Assembly (NCBI GenBank): GCA_050944415.1
Contig: JBMNRA010000002.1
Coordinates: 30,483 to 94,482, forward strand
Direction of reading: 5' to 3'
Origin: Ruminococcus_G sp050944415
Lineage (GTDB): Bacteria > Bacillota > Clostridia > Lachnospirales > Lachnospiraceae
Length of the DNA stretch: 64,000 nucleotides
Both the position numbers and the translations under genes were made by a program. This document shows positions 44,235-52,926 of this stretch, piece after piece; the first letter of the stretch is position 1, and the number at the start of each line of letters is the position of its first letter. The notes below the pieces were generated by a model. It searched no databases and was not told where the DNA came from. It worked only from the letters and a program-made list of their open reading frames with translations.

Positions 44235-45296
44235 TTGAAGGTAACTTTACAGCAGGTTGCAGAGTATGCAAAAGTATCAAGACGGACAGTTGACCGTGTG
44301 GTAAACAACCGGGGCAATGTCAGACCGGAAGTAGAACAAAGGGTAAGACAGGCCCTGAAAGAATTGAATTACCAGCCTAATAAACTGGCAAGTGCCCTTG
44401 CATACAGTAAAAATGAGAAAAAAGTTTGTATTATTTATCAAAAAGAAGGATTTACAGATTTTGATGCCGGAGCGGATACGGAGCGGGGAATTCGTGATGC
44501 AATTGAAGAATTAAAAGATTTTGGAATTTCTGTGGAAGTAATCTGCAAGAATATGAAAGAAGCTTCCGAATATGTGGAAGAAATTGAGAAAATGGTAGAA
44601 AAGGGCGTCTGCGGTTTTGCACTCCGCGGCCCCAACAAACCGGAATTGGTAGAAAAGATTGATGAACTGGCCAAGAAAGAAATTCCTGTTGTGACTTTTA
44701 ATTCGGATATTCCGAAAAGTAAACGGGTCAGTTTCATCGGACAGGATCTGTACCAGAGCGGACGTGCAGCAGGAAATATTATGGCTAAAATCGTTCGTCC
44801 GGAAGATAAAATTGTAATAGGATGCGGTGTTGCAAAATATGATGCTCATCAGCAGCGGGTAAACGGTTTTGTATATGAGCTGAAAAGACTCGGGTTTGAT
44901 GAAGAACAATGGATTATGTTTCAAAGTGGAACCTTAAATAATATCACATATGACTTTCAGTATAGAAAAGCATATCAGAGTCTGGAAAATATTTTTCAAA
45001 GTGAGAAGGAAATTCATGGTATCTATATGTCTGTGGAACCCAATCGGGCTGTTGGAGATTTTCTTCGGAATACACGTCCGTCTCCAAAACCATACGTAAT
45101 CTGTCATGATTCAACAGCTGAAAATATTGAAGCATTGAAAACGGAAATTTTTGATTTTATTATTGATCAGAATCTTTATATGCAGGGTTATCAATCTTTG
45201 ATTACACTGAAAGATATTATTCGATTGGGATATGGGAAAATAGAAGAAAATTATCTTTCAAATCTGATTATCTATAATGCAGCGTGCTTTGAATAA
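44235..45296 (+). CDS. LacI-family regulator (paralogue of the one at 49206)
   Basis: A 353-residue regulator starting at TTG 44235, eight bases after GGAGG. The DNA-binding domain (LQQVAEYAKVSRRTVDRVVN, GNVRPEVEQRVRQALKELNY) is nearly the same as that of the gene at 49206, with an identical recognition helix VSRRTVDRV. The rest is a periplasmic-binding-protein-like effector domain (VVTFNSDIPKSKRVSFIGQD, YMSVEPNRAVGDFL). The two regulators flank the ABC importer, and palindromes with GCGAGCAA half-sites lie at the importer and at the UroD-family gene, so both probably bind these. The ligand is likely the sugar-like substrate of the importer. Confidence 0.88.
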   Translation: MKVTLQQVAEYAKVSRRTVDRVVNNRGNVRPEVEQRVRQALKELNYQPNKLASALAYSKNEKKVCIIYQKEGFTDFDAGADTERGIRDAIEELKDFGISVEVICKNMKEASEYVEEIEKMVEKGVCGFALRGPNKPELVEKIDELAKKEIPVVTFNSDIPKSKRVSFIGQDLYQSGRAAGNIMAKIVRPEDKIVIGCGVAKYDAHQQRVNGFVYELKRLGFDEEQWIMFQSGTLNNITYDFQYRKAYQSLENIFQSEKEIHGIYMSVEPNRAVGDFLRNTRPSPKPYVICHDSTAENIEALKTEIFDFIIDQNLYMQGYQSLITLKDIIRLGYGKIEENYLSNLIIYNAACFE

Positions 45297-45359
45297 TATA
45301 CAATTTGCATAAAAACAGACAAAAAAAATATTTAAAATGTACAAAATGAATAATGCCTA

Positions 45360-45388
45360 TTGACAATTGGATGTCAGAGATGTACAAT
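45360..45388 (+). promoter_or_regulatory. Promoter of the sugar ABC importer operon
   Basis: TTGACA (45360-45365), 17-base spacer, TACAAT (45383-45388). The leader is about 200 bases and contains two operators and a hairpin. Confidence 0.85.
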
Positions 45389-45401
45389 GCGTATAACGAA
45401 G

Positions 45402-45417
45402 TTGCCCACGCGAGCAA
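45402..45417 (+). promoter_or_regulatory. LacI-type operator 1 of the importer operon
   Basis: TTGCCCACGCGAGCAA, an imperfect palindrome 14 bases after the -10 box. The right half GCGAGCAA is that of the site at 50251. Confidence 0.75.
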
Positions 45418-45425
45418 AAAATAAA

Positions 45426-45451
45426 ATGTGGCTTTGTTTCAGAAGCCGCAT
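45426..45451 (+). promoter_or_regulatory. Hairpin between the two importer operators
   Basis: ATGTGGCTT (45426-45434) pairs with AAGCCGCAT (45443-45451) with one G-T pair. No T run follows, so it is not an ordinary terminator. Confidence 0.5.
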
Positions 45452-45466
45452 TTAAAAAGCACCAAG

Positions 45467-45482
45467 TTGCCCACGCGAGCAA
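45467..45482 (+). promoter_or_regulatory. LacI-type operator 2 of the importer operon
   Basis: The same 16-mer as operator 1, inside an identical 20-bp direct repeat (45399-45418 and 45464-45483). Centres are 65 bp apart. Confidence 0.75.
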
Positions 45483-45593
45483 ATGACCGAATAACTGGAC
45501 AGGGAGGAAATGAAAAAGGAGAGGAAGTGATTATTTAAAAACGGTGAAGCAGAAAAAACAAAAAGTGAGTGAACGAGGAGGCGATTAAAGCGT

Positions 45594-47099
45594 ATGAGTG
45601 ATTCCAAATATCTCGTTGAGATGAAGGACATTTCAGTTGAATTCCCGGGCGTAAAGGCTTTGGACCATGTACAGTTTAATGCCGTTCCGGGAGAGGTGCA
45701 TGTATTACTGGGGGAGAACGGCGCCGGAAAAAGTACAATTATGAAGGTGCTTGCCGGAGTTAACACCAATTATACCGGTACGATTATATGGAAAGGCGAG
45801 GAAATTGTGGCCCGCAGCGTAGAGGAACAACGTGCCCGTGGCGTAAGTATTATTTTCCAGGAAATGAACCTGTTAAAGAATCTTACAGTGGCTGAAAATA
45901 TTTTCATGGGACGGCAGCCAACGACAAAATCGGGCAATGTTGACTGGAAGAAGATGAATATGGAAGCCCGTAAACTTCTGGATTCCATTAATTCCGATAT
46001 TTCTGAGACAACACAGGTTTCTAACCTGAGTGTGGGGCAGATGCAGATGGTAGAGATTGCCAAGGCGCTTTCCTTCCATTGCGATATTCTGATCATGGAT
46101 GAGCCTACTTCAGCTTTGACAGAAAAGGAAGTGGACAGTCTGTTTGCCATTATTCATAAGCTGAAAAGCGAAGGAGTAGCCATTGTTTATATTTCCCACC
46201 GGCTTCAGGAAATTATGCAGATTGGTGATCGACTGACAGTGTTCCGTGACGGACAGTATATTGATACCGTAAATGTTAAAGATATTACGATGGATCAGAT
46301 GGTGGCCATGATGGTTGGCAGGGAAATGACGGATTACTATCCCAAGGTAGATGTAACTCCCGGCGAAAAAATGCTGGAAGTAAAAAATATCAGACAGGGT
46401 AATACAATAAAAGATGCGTCATTTTATGCTCGCGCGGGCGAAATAACAGGATTTTATGGATTGATGGGAGCAGGACGAACAGAACTGATGCGTGCAATCT
46501 TCGGGGCAGATCCCATTGACAGCGGTAAAATTATTGTAAAAGGAAAACAGGCGCATATTAAAAGTTGCGAGCAGGCAAAAAAACTGGGGATTGCGTTGCT
46601 GACGGAAGACAGAAAAAATCAGGGGCTGATTCTCGAGTTCGATTTGAATCAGAATATTTCTCTTCCAAATCTTAATACGGCAATGGGAAAATTTGGTCTG
46701 AGTAAAGCGAAAGAGACAGCCAATAATCAGAAGCTGGCAGATGCGATTCACGTAAAAACACCTTCTTTAATGCAGAAAGCGAAGAATCTTTCCGGCGGAA
46801 ATCAGCAGAAAGTAGTTATCTGTAAATGGCTGAACAGTGATGCGGATATTATTATTTTTGATGAACCCACCCGTGGAATTGATGTGGGTGCCAAGGCGGA
46901 AATTTATGGCATTATGAATAACCTGAAACAGGAAGGAAAAGCCGTTATTATGGTTTCTTCTGAGCTGGCTGAGTGTATGGGTGTCAGTGACAGGATTTAC
47001 GTTATGCATGAGGGCCAGATCACAGGCTTGATTGAAGGCGAAGATATGAAACATATAACAGAAGAAATGGTTGTCGGCTATGCGACAGGTGTGAAATAA
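45594..47099 (+). CDS. Sugar ABC importer, double ATPase subunit (RbsA/MglA type)
   Basis: A 501-residue protein with two ATPase domains in tandem. The first has Walker A GENGAGKSTIMKVL, signature LSVGQMQMVEIAKAL and Walker B CDILIMDEPTSALT. The second has a divergent Walker A (GLMGAGRTELMRAI), signature LSGGNQQKVVICKWL and Walker B ADIIIFDEPTRGID. This pattern is that of RbsA/MglA/XylG. It energises import of a monosaccharide or related polyol through the permease that follows. The binding protein is third in the operon. Regulation by LacI-type operators in the leader is likely. Confidence 0.93.
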   Translation: MSDSKYLVEMKDISVEFPGVKALDHVQFNAVPGEVHVLLGENGAGKSTIMKVLAGVNTNYTGTIIWKGEEIVARSVEEQRARGVSIIFQEMNLLKNLTVAENIFMGRQPTTKSGNVDWKKMNMEARKLLDSINSDISETTQVSNLSVGQMQMVEIAKALSFHCDILIMDEPTSALTEKEVDSLFAIIHKLKSEGVAIVYISHRLQEIMQIGDRLTVFRDGQYIDTVNVKDITMDQMVAMMVGREMTDYYPKVDVTPGEKMLEVKNIRQGNTIKDASFYARAGEITGFYGLMGAGRTELMRAIFGADPIDSGKIIVKGKQAHIKSCEQAKKLGIALLTEDRKNQGLILEFDLNQNISLPNLNTAMGKFGLSKAKETANNQKLADAIHVKTPSLMQKAKNLSGGNQQKVVICKWLNSDADIIIFDEPTRGIDVGAKAEIYGIMNNLKQEGKAVIMVSSELAECMGVSDRIYVMHEGQITGLIEGEDMKHITEEMVVGYATGVK

Positions 47100-47119
47100 A
47101 GGAGAGTGGGGGATAAAAG

Positions 47120-48082
47120 ATGAAAGAAAACAAGAAAAAAATTGATTTGTCAAATATGTCTGCACTGATCGTATTGATCATACTGTGCGTATTTCTATCT
47201 ATTATACAGCCGGCGTTCCGAACCTTCGGCAATGTCATCAATATTTTGCAGCAGGTAACCGTTTATGCAGTGCTGGCATTGGGTGTTAACGTTGTAATCT
47301 TCACCGGTGGTATTGATATTTCCGTGGGATCAGTGGTTGCTTTTACCGGTATTGTTATGGGTAAACTGGTAGTGGAAGGAGGTATGCCTTCTATTGTAGG
47401 TATCATCGCAGCTCTTGCGGTAGGCGCAGCCTGCGGAGCATTTAATGGTTTTATGATTTCAAAATTCAAGCTTCAGCCGATGATTGCAACGCTGGCGATG
47501 ATGTCCATGGCCAGAGGAGCAGCTTACACGATTGCAGATGGTGAGACAATCACAGGATATTCAAAGGGCTTTCGATGGATAGGTACCGGAACGATTCCGG
47601 GAACAGATATACCGGTACAGATTATCTTCATGATTGTACTGTACATAGTATTTTATTACGTAATGAAATATCGGAAGTTTGGACGGTATATCTACGCTAT
47701 CGGCGGTAATGAAGAGGCGACACGTCTTTCCGGTATCAATGTTTCAAAATATAAGATCATTGCATATACCTTATCTGGTTTATGTGCAGGTATTGCATCC
47801 GTTATTCTGGTTGCAAAATTGAATTCTGCTCAATCAACAGCCGGTCTGGATTATGAAATGGATGCTATTGCTTCCTGCGTTATCGGTGGTACGTCCCTTT
47901 TGGGAGGATTCGGAAGTGTTTGGGGAACATTTGTCGGCGCCATTATTATGCTGGTTATCCGTAATGGGCTGAATCTGATGAATGTATCTTCCAACCTGCA
48001 GAAACTGGTCATTGGTGTTGTCATTCTGCTGGCAGTTCTGGTAGATGCCGTCCGCCACGGAAAAGAGAACAGCAATAAATAA
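47120..48082 (+). CDS. Sugar ABC importer permease (RbsC type)
   Basis: A 320-residue membrane protein with about ten hydrophobic segments and the family motifs GVNVVIFTGGIDISVGSVVA, NGFMISKFKLQPMIATLAMM, GGNEEATRLSGINVSKYK and IGGTSLLGGFGSVWGTFVGA. It works as a homodimer with the ATPase subunit. It lies 20 bases after the ATPase gene with AAAGGAGAG nearby. Confidence 0.93.
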   Translation: MKENKKKIDLSNMSALIVLIILCVFLSIIQPAFRTFGNVINILQQVTVYAVLALGVNVVIFTGGIDISVGSVVAFTGIVMGKLVVEGGMPSIVGIIAALAVGAACGAFNGFMISKFKLQPMIATLAMMSMARGAAYTIADGETITGYSKGFRWIGTGTIPGTDIPVQIIFMIVLYIVFYYVMKYRKFGRYIYAIGGNEEATRLSGINVSKYKIIAYTLSGLCAGIASVILVAKLNSAQSTAGLDYEMDAIASCVIGGTSLLGGFGSVWGTFVGAIIMLVIRNGLNLMNVSSNLQKLVIGVVILLAVLVDAVRHGKENSNK

Positions 48083-48109
48083 AAGCAAAAAGAAAGAGAG
48101 GAATTAAGT

Positions 48110-49144
48110 ATGAAATTCAGGAAAATTGCAGCATTATTGATGGCAGTGGTAATGGTGTTTGGTGTAACAGCATGTGGCGGCGGATCGTCTTCCGAGTCTG
48201 AATCAGCATCCGCATCAGAAGCAGAAAGTTCTTCAGACGGCAGCAGTGCGGAAGATTCCGGCAGCGGAGACCTGGATATTGCGTATATTGTAAAAGCCAA
48301 AACGGATGAGTTCTGGACCAGTATGGAAAAGGGTGCAGAAGCATACGCAAAAGAAGTAGGTGTCAACCTGGAATTCCAGGCGCCGGAAAAAGAGACAGAT
48401 ATTGAAAAACAGGTACAGATGGTTGAAAATGCCGTTATAAAAGGTGTGGATGGAATTGTACTGTCTGTAGCAGATTCTCAGGCGCTGATTCCTTCGATTA
48501 TTAAAGCCAATGAAGCAGATATTCCGGTTGTACTGGTAAATGATACCATTGATGAGGAGGCACTGGAAGCAGATGGCGGATATGTAGAAACCTATGTAGG
48601 TATTAACCAATATGATGCAGCAAAACTGGCTGGTGATTATGCAGCAGAAAACATTCAGGATGGAAAGATCTGTTATCTGGAAGGCATTTCAGGGGTAAAA
48701 GCTCATGAAGACCGTCTGTCTGGTTTTGCCGATGCTGTTGATTTTGATGTTTTAGCTTCTCAGACAGCAAAATGTGATCGTAACGAAGCATTCAACGTTA
48801 TGCAGAATGTTTTATCAGCTACGCCTGATGTGAATGTGGTATGGGCTATTAATGCCGAGATGGGACAGGGAGCTATCCAGGCGATTGAACAGGGTGGATT
48901 TGAAGGAAAAATCCAGGTATTTGACTTTGATGCATCCAGTGATGACCTGGCAGCCATTGAAGCAGGTACATTGACAGGAACTGTTGCTCAGTATCCGGAA
49001 ATCCAGGCATCCACAGCAATTCAGTGCTGTATTGACGCTATTAACGGAGAGGAACTGGAAGATCATACAGAAACAAAAGCTCAGTTGATCACAAAAGATA
49101 ATCTGGAAGATTATAAAGCAGAAATCGCAGAACTTACAGAGTAA
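48110..49144 (+). CDS. Sugar ABC importer substrate-binding lipoprotein
   Basis: A 344-residue binding protein of the ribose-binding (PBP type I) family. The lipoprotein signal MKFRKIAALLMAVVMVFG leads to the lipobox VTAC with Cys22, followed by a Ser/Glu-rich linker. The mature domain has DIAYIVKAKTDEFWTSME, GVDGIVLSVADSQALIP and WAINAEMGQGAIQAIEQGG. It is anchored outside the membrane and passes ligand to the permease. The related effector domains of the flanking LacI proteins suggest the same ligand class. Confidence 0.92.
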   Translation: MKFRKIAALLMAVVMVFGVTACGGGSSSESESASASEAESSSDGSSAEDSGSGDLDIAYIVKAKTDEFWTSMEKGAEAYAKEVGVNLEFQAPEKETDIEKQVQMVENAVIKGVDGIVLSVADSQALIPSIIKANEADIPVVLVNDTIDEEALEADGGYVETYVGINQYDAAKLAGDYAAENIQDGKICYLEGISGVKAHEDRLSGFADAVDFDVLASQTAKCDRNEAFNVMQNVLSATPDVNVVWAINAEMGQGAIQAIEQGGFEGKIQVFDFDASSDDLAAIEAGTLTGTVAQYPEIQASTAIQCCIDAINGEELEDHTETKAQLITKDNLEDYKAEIAELTE

Positions 49145-49158
49145 CAGATATCTGAAAA

Positions 49159-49192
49159 GGGGAGCGAATCCGGAATATTCCGGTTCGTTCCC
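49159..49192 (+). terminator. Strong hairpin after the importer operon
   Basis: GGGGAGCGAATCCGG (49159-49173) pairs with CCGGTTCGTTCCC (49180-49192) with one bulge. No T run follows, so it may stabilise the message end or only partly terminate before the next LacI gene. Confidence 0.5.
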
Positions 49193-49205
49193 GGAGCGGA
49201 AAAAG

Positions 49206-50237
49206 ATGAAAGTGACATTGGAACAGGTAGCACAGGAGGCAAGCGTTTCGCGGCGTACGGTGGATCGCGTGATTAATCATCGTGGCAATGTACGGCCAGA
49301 GGTGGAACAAAGGGTCCGCAGAGCGTTGGAGAGGCTGGATTATCAGCCAAATAAACTGGCAAGTGCGCTGGCCTATAGTAAAATGCCGAAAAAAATAGGG
49401 GTAATCTATCAGAAGGACGGTTTCCAAAACTTCGATGATAATGTGGAGCGCGGAATTAAAGATGCTTCAGATGAATTGAGAGATTTTGGCATTTCTGTTG
49501 AAATAGCATATGGAGATGTACACAGGACAGAAACGTATTTGCAAACCATAGACCGGATGGTAAAGGATGGAATCTGTGGATTTGTTTTACGTGGAGCTGA
49601 TATTCAGAAACTTAGGGAAAAGATTGATGAATTATATTTCTGTGATATACCGGTGGTAACTTTCAATTCTGATATTCCCAAAAGCAAAAGAATCTGCTTT
49701 ATTGGTCAGGATGCTTATCAAAGCGGAAAAGCAGCAGGTAATATTATGGCAAAACTGCTGAGGGAAAAAGAAAAGATCATAATCTGTTGCGGTGTTCCAG
49801 AGTATGATGCCCACCATAAAAGAGTGGATGGCTTTGTCTATGAGATGAAAAAACACGGATTTGATGAAGAGCAGTGGAAAATTATCCATACAGGCGGAAG
49901 TTATGAAACAACCTATCAAAATCTGGAAAGCATCTTCGGAGAAGGAGACGAAATCCGGGGAATATATATGTCGGTAGAACCCAACAAAGCCTGCGGTGAC
50001 TTTCTGGCTGAACGCAAACATGACAAAAAACCATTTGTTATTTGTCATGATGCATCGGAAGAAAGCATAAAGTATTTAAAAAATGAGATATTTGATTTTA
50101 TTATCGACCAGAATATTTACATGCAAAGTTACCGTGCGCTGATTACAATGAAAGATATTTTAAGATTTGGAAAAAAGACAGATATTAAGGATAAGGTTTC
50201 GGATCTGATTATTTACAACTCCGTCAGTTTTGTATAG
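49206..50237 (+). CDS. LacI-family regulator (paralogue of the one at 44235)
   Basis: A 343-residue regulator with the same DNA-binding surface as the gene at 44235 (VSRRTVDRVI, GNVRPEVEQRVRRALERLDY, QPNKLASALAYSK) and a related effector domain (VVTFNSDIPKSKRICFIGQD, YMSVEPNKACGDFL). It likely arose by duplication. It lies between the importer and the UroD-family gene, whose upstream region has a near-perfect TTGCTCGCGCGAGCAT palindrome. The two regulators may answer to different ligands while sharing operators, or form mixed dimers; neither can be told from sequence. Confidence 0.88.
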   Translation: MKVTLEQVAQEASVSRRTVDRVINHRGNVRPEVEQRVRRALERLDYQPNKLASALAYSKMPKKIGVIYQKDGFQNFDDNVERGIKDASDELRDFGISVEIAYGDVHRTETYLQTIDRMVKDGICGFVLRGADIQKLREKIDELYFCDIPVVTFNSDIPKSKRICFIGQDAYQSGKAAGNIMAKLLREKEKIIICCGVPEYDAHHKRVDGFVYEMKKHGFDEEQWKIIHTGGSYETTYQNLESIFGEGDEIRGIYMSVEPNKACGDFLAERKHDKKPFVICHDASEESIKYLKNEIFDFIIDQNIYMQSYRALITMKDILRFGKKTDIKDKVSDLIIYNSVSFV

Positions 50238-50250
50238 AAGTAACAAATAT

Positions 50251-50266
50251 TTGCTCGCGCGAGCAT
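50251..50266 (+). promoter_or_regulatory. LacI-type operator before the UroD-family gene
   Basis: TTGCTCGCGCGAGCAT, palindromic except at the ends, 32 bases before the start codon and just after the LacI stop. Its right half matches the importer operators. Confidence 0.75.
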
Positions 50267-50297
50267 CAATTACAAAAAATAATAACAGGAGGAATTT

Positions 50298-51554
50298 ATG
50301 ACTTCAAGAGAGAGAGTAAAAGCTTCGTTTGCGCATAAACAGCCGGATCAGATGGCTGTGGATTTCGGAGGATTTTGTTGTTCACAGATGAATGCTCTGG
50401 TAGTAGGGGAGCTGAGAGAATACTATGGATTAAGTACGGAACCAGTAAAGATCATTGATATGTCCACCATGACAGGTATGGTGGATCCGGATCTGAAGGA
50501 TGTTCTGGGAAGTGATGTACAGATGCTGGATCCTAGATACGATACGTTTGGCCATACGAATGACAATTGGAAAGAATGGGAATATCACGGAAAAACAGTA
50601 CTGATTCCCGGAAACTGTACCGTAGATGATGATGGAAACGGCGGATATTATGTGTATCCTATGGGAGATACTTCTGTAAAACCCAGCGGACATATGCCTG
50701 CGGGAGGATTTTATTTTGATAATATCATGCGTTCTCCAGAGTTTGATGAGGATGAGGCAGATCCGGCAGATAACCTGGAGGACTGTCAGGTTATTTCCGA
50801 TGAAGATCTGGCCTATTACAGAAAAGTTGCTGACAAATATAAAGACAGCGGCAGAGCGCTGACCCTTTCACCGGGTTATTTTGCACTGGGAGACGCTGCG
50901 AATATTCCCGGTCCTAATATCAGGAATCCGAAAGGAATCCGCAGCCTGGAAGAATGGTATATGGCACCGCTTCTTTATCCGGATTACGTTCACGCAATTT
51001 TCGAGGAGCAATCTAACCGGGCAATTAAGACCTTTGAAAAATGTTATGAAGTCCTTGGAAACGACATTGATGTAATGTACATTTGCGGAACAGATTTTGG
51101 AACACAGAGAGGACCTTTTGTAAATCCTGATGTGTTTAAAGAGTTTTATCTGCCGTATTATAAAAAAATGAATGGCTGGATTCATCAGCATACAGAGTGG
51201 AAGACACTGAAACATTGCTGCGGAGGTATTTTCCCGATTCTCCCGTTACTGATTGAAGGAGAATTTGATGCGGTCAATCCTGTTCAGTGTTCAGCCGCCG
51301 GAATGGATCCTCAGACACTGAAGGATACGTACGGCAAAGACATTCTGTTCTGGGGCGGCGGTGTAGATACCCAGAAAGTTCTGCCATTCGGAACACCGGA
51401 AGAAGTGAAGGATCAGGTAAAAGAGAGATGTGAAATTTTCTCAAAAGACGGCGGATACATATTCAATACGATTCATATTATTCAGGCGAATACACCGGTA
51501 AAGAATATAGCTGCAATGATTGAAGCGGTAAAAGAATTCAATGGGTGTAAATAA
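50298..51554 (+). CDS. Uroporphyrinogen decarboxylase/corrinoid methyltransferase family protein
   Basis: A 418-residue UroD-fold protein. The start TSRERVKASFAHKQPDQMAV and the possible zinc-ligand motif WKTLKHCCGG, followed by NPVQCSAAGMDPQTLKDTYG and FWGGGVDTQKVLPFGTPEEV, fit the MtaA/CmuA-like methyltransferase branch rather than true haem-pathway UroD. It lies in a sugar-type import locus with a LacI operator 32 bases upstream. No corrinoid protein gene is in the window. It could demethylate or otherwise process the imported compound; this is inference. Confidence 0.8.
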   Translation: MTSRERVKASFAHKQPDQMAVDFGGFCCSQMNALVVGELREYYGLSTEPVKIIDMSTMTGMVDPDLKDVLGSDVQMLDPRYDTFGHTNDNWKEWEYHGKTVLIPGNCTVDDDGNGGYYVYPMGDTSVKPSGHMPAGGFYFDNIMRSPEFDEDEADPADNLEDCQVISDEDLAYYRKVADKYKDSGRALTLSPGYFALGDAANIPGPNIRNPKGIRSLEEWYMAPLLYPDYVHAIFEEQSNRAIKTFEKCYEVLGNDIDVMYICGTDFGTQRGPFVNPDVFKEFYLPYYKKMNGWIHQHTEWKTLKHCCGGIFPILPLLIEGEFDAVNPVQCSAAGMDPQTLKDTYGKDILFWGGGVDTQKVLPFGTPEEVKDQVKERCEIFSKDGGYIFNTIHIIQANTPVKNIAAMIEAVKEFNGCK

Positions 51555-51572
51555 TAGAATGTAAGCAGCAGG

Positions 51573-51610
51573 GTACGCAGTGACAAAATATTCACTGCGT
51601 ATCTTTTTTT
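51573..51610 (+). terminator. Terminator after the UroD-family gene
   Basis: GTACGCAGTGA (51573-51583) pairs with TCACTGCGTAT (51592-51602), followed by C and seven T. Confidence 0.88.
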
Positions 51611-51664
51611 GTATGTTTTTTTATGTATAATTATGATTAGAATATTTTAGGAGGATAAAGAAAT

Positions 51665-52504
51665 ATGAAAGTCACAGCGTTGATTGAAAATAAAGAAACG
51701 CAGGGCCTGTCCTGTGAACACGGCCTGGCGGTATATATTGAATATAATGGTAAAAAGTATCTTCTGGATGCGGGACAGACCGGCGTCTGCTTTGAAAACG
51801 CGGATAAGCTGGGCATACCGGTTGAAGAAATTGATACGGCTTTTCTGTCCCATGCCCATTACGATCATTCCGGTGGGCTGGGAGAGTTTTTCAGAAGAAA
51901 TCAGAGGGCAAAACTGTATTTACGCCGGGCTGCCGTTGACAACAGATATTATAAAATTACGGATAAAGTGAAAAAGGACAACAGTTTCTCCACAGAAATT
52001 ATTGAAAAGTACCGCAGCCGTTTTGTTTTTGTCCGGGGGGATTTAGAAGTGGAACAGGGAGTATATCTGCTGGAATACCATCTCCCGGGCCTGGAAGAGC
52101 GTTCCAAGCGGGCATGCATGTATCAGGAAAAGGACGGGATCCTTCAGCCGGATCGGCTGGACCATGAACAGACACTGGTATTTGAAAGTAAACGGGGTCT
52201 TGTAATTCTAAACAGTTGCTGCCACGGCGGTGTGGAAGATGTCGTCCGTACTGTGCAGGACTTTTTCCCTGGTAAAAATGTTGCGGCAGTAATCGGTGGT
52301 TTTCATCTGATGGGTGTGGACGGAGTCGGGACTATGGCAGGAAGCCGGGAAGATATTCTGAAACTTGCGGATAAATTGAAAGAACTGGGAGATTTTAAAT
52401 TATATACGGGACACTGTACCGGTATTCCAGCCTACCGGATTTTAAAAGAAGCGCTGGGGGATCGGATTTCCTATTTTTCAGCAGGTACAGTTTTGGAGTT
52501 TTAG
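51665..52504 (+). CDS. MBL-fold metallohydrolase (dihydropterin synthase-like group)
   Basis: A 279-residue metallo-beta-lactamase fold protein with the metal motif LSHAHYDHSGGL and later His in NSCCHGG, VIGGFHLMG and YTGHCTG. The layout matches the MJ0301-like group often named 7,8-dihydropterin-6-methyl-4-(beta-D-ribofuranosyl)aminobenzene-5'-phosphate synthase; in bacteria the real substrate is unknown. AGGAGG precedes ATG 51665. The MGMT-family gene follows after 5 bases. Confidence 0.82.
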   Translation: MKVTALIENKETQGLSCEHGLAVYIEYNGKKYLLDAGQTGVCFENADKLGIPVEEIDTAFLSHAHYDHSGGLGEFFRRNQRAKLYLRRAAVDNRYYKITDKVKKDNSFSTEIIEKYRSRFVFVRGDLEVEQGVYLLEYHLPGLEERSKRACMYQEKDGILQPDRLDHEQTLVFESKRGLVILNSCCHGGVEDVVRTVQDFFPGKNVAAVIGGFHLMGVDGVGTMAGSREDILKLADKLKELGDFKLYTGHCTGIPAYRILKEALGDRISYFSAGTVLEF

Positions 52505-52509
52505 GCAAC

Positions 52510-52824
52510 ATGGAAAAAAATACATTTCAGAAAATCTACGACGTAGTAAGGGAAATTCCGAAGGGCTGCGTGGCTTCCTACGGGCAGGTAGCCGCCCTGG
52601 CAGGGAACCGGAGATGGGCCAGAGTGGTGGGATATGCGTTAAATGTCAGCCAGGATCCCGCGCTGCCCTGCCACCGGGTAGTAAACCGGGAGGGACGGGT
52701 ATCGGAGGCTTTTGTGGAAAACGGAAGAAACCGCCAGGTGATTCTGCTGGAGCAGGAGGGAGTGAAATGCAGGGACGGAAAAGTTGATATGAGCATGTAC
52801 CAGTGGAAAAAAATGATATTCTAG
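52510..52824 (+). CDS. MGMT-family DNA alkyltransferase domain protein
   Basis: A 104-residue protein consisting only of the DNA-binding/active-site domain of O6-methylguanine-DNA methyltransferase: VREIPKGCVASYGQVAALAG, then RWARVVGYALN and the active-site PCHRVVNREG with Cys kept. The length and lack of the N-terminal domain resemble alkyltransferase-like (ATL) proteins, but those usually carry Trp in place of the Cys. It may repair or flag alkylated guanines. Confidence 0.85.
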   Translation: MEKNTFQKIYDVVREIPKGCVASYGQVAALAGNRRWARVVGYALNVSQDPALPCHRVVNREGRVSEAFVENGRNRQVILLEQEGVKCRDGKVDMSMYQWKKMIF

Positions 52825-52838
52825 TAAAAAATAAATAA

Positions 52839-52867
52839 TTGACTATGAAAATATTTTTACTTATTAT
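52839..52867 (+). promoter_or_regulatory. Promoter of the large surface protein
   Basis: TTGACT (52839-52844), 17-base spacer, TATTAT (52862-52867), 60 bases before the ATG. Confidence 0.75.
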
Positions 52868-52926
52868 TAAAGACAGAGATGTCAATTGTTCTGTGAATGA
52901 TAAGCAGTGATGAAAGGAAATGGCGT

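Noticed and set aside
45399..45483. CRISPR-like repeat
   Set aside because: Only two copies; the repeat is a palindromic operator in a promoter region, with no cas genes.
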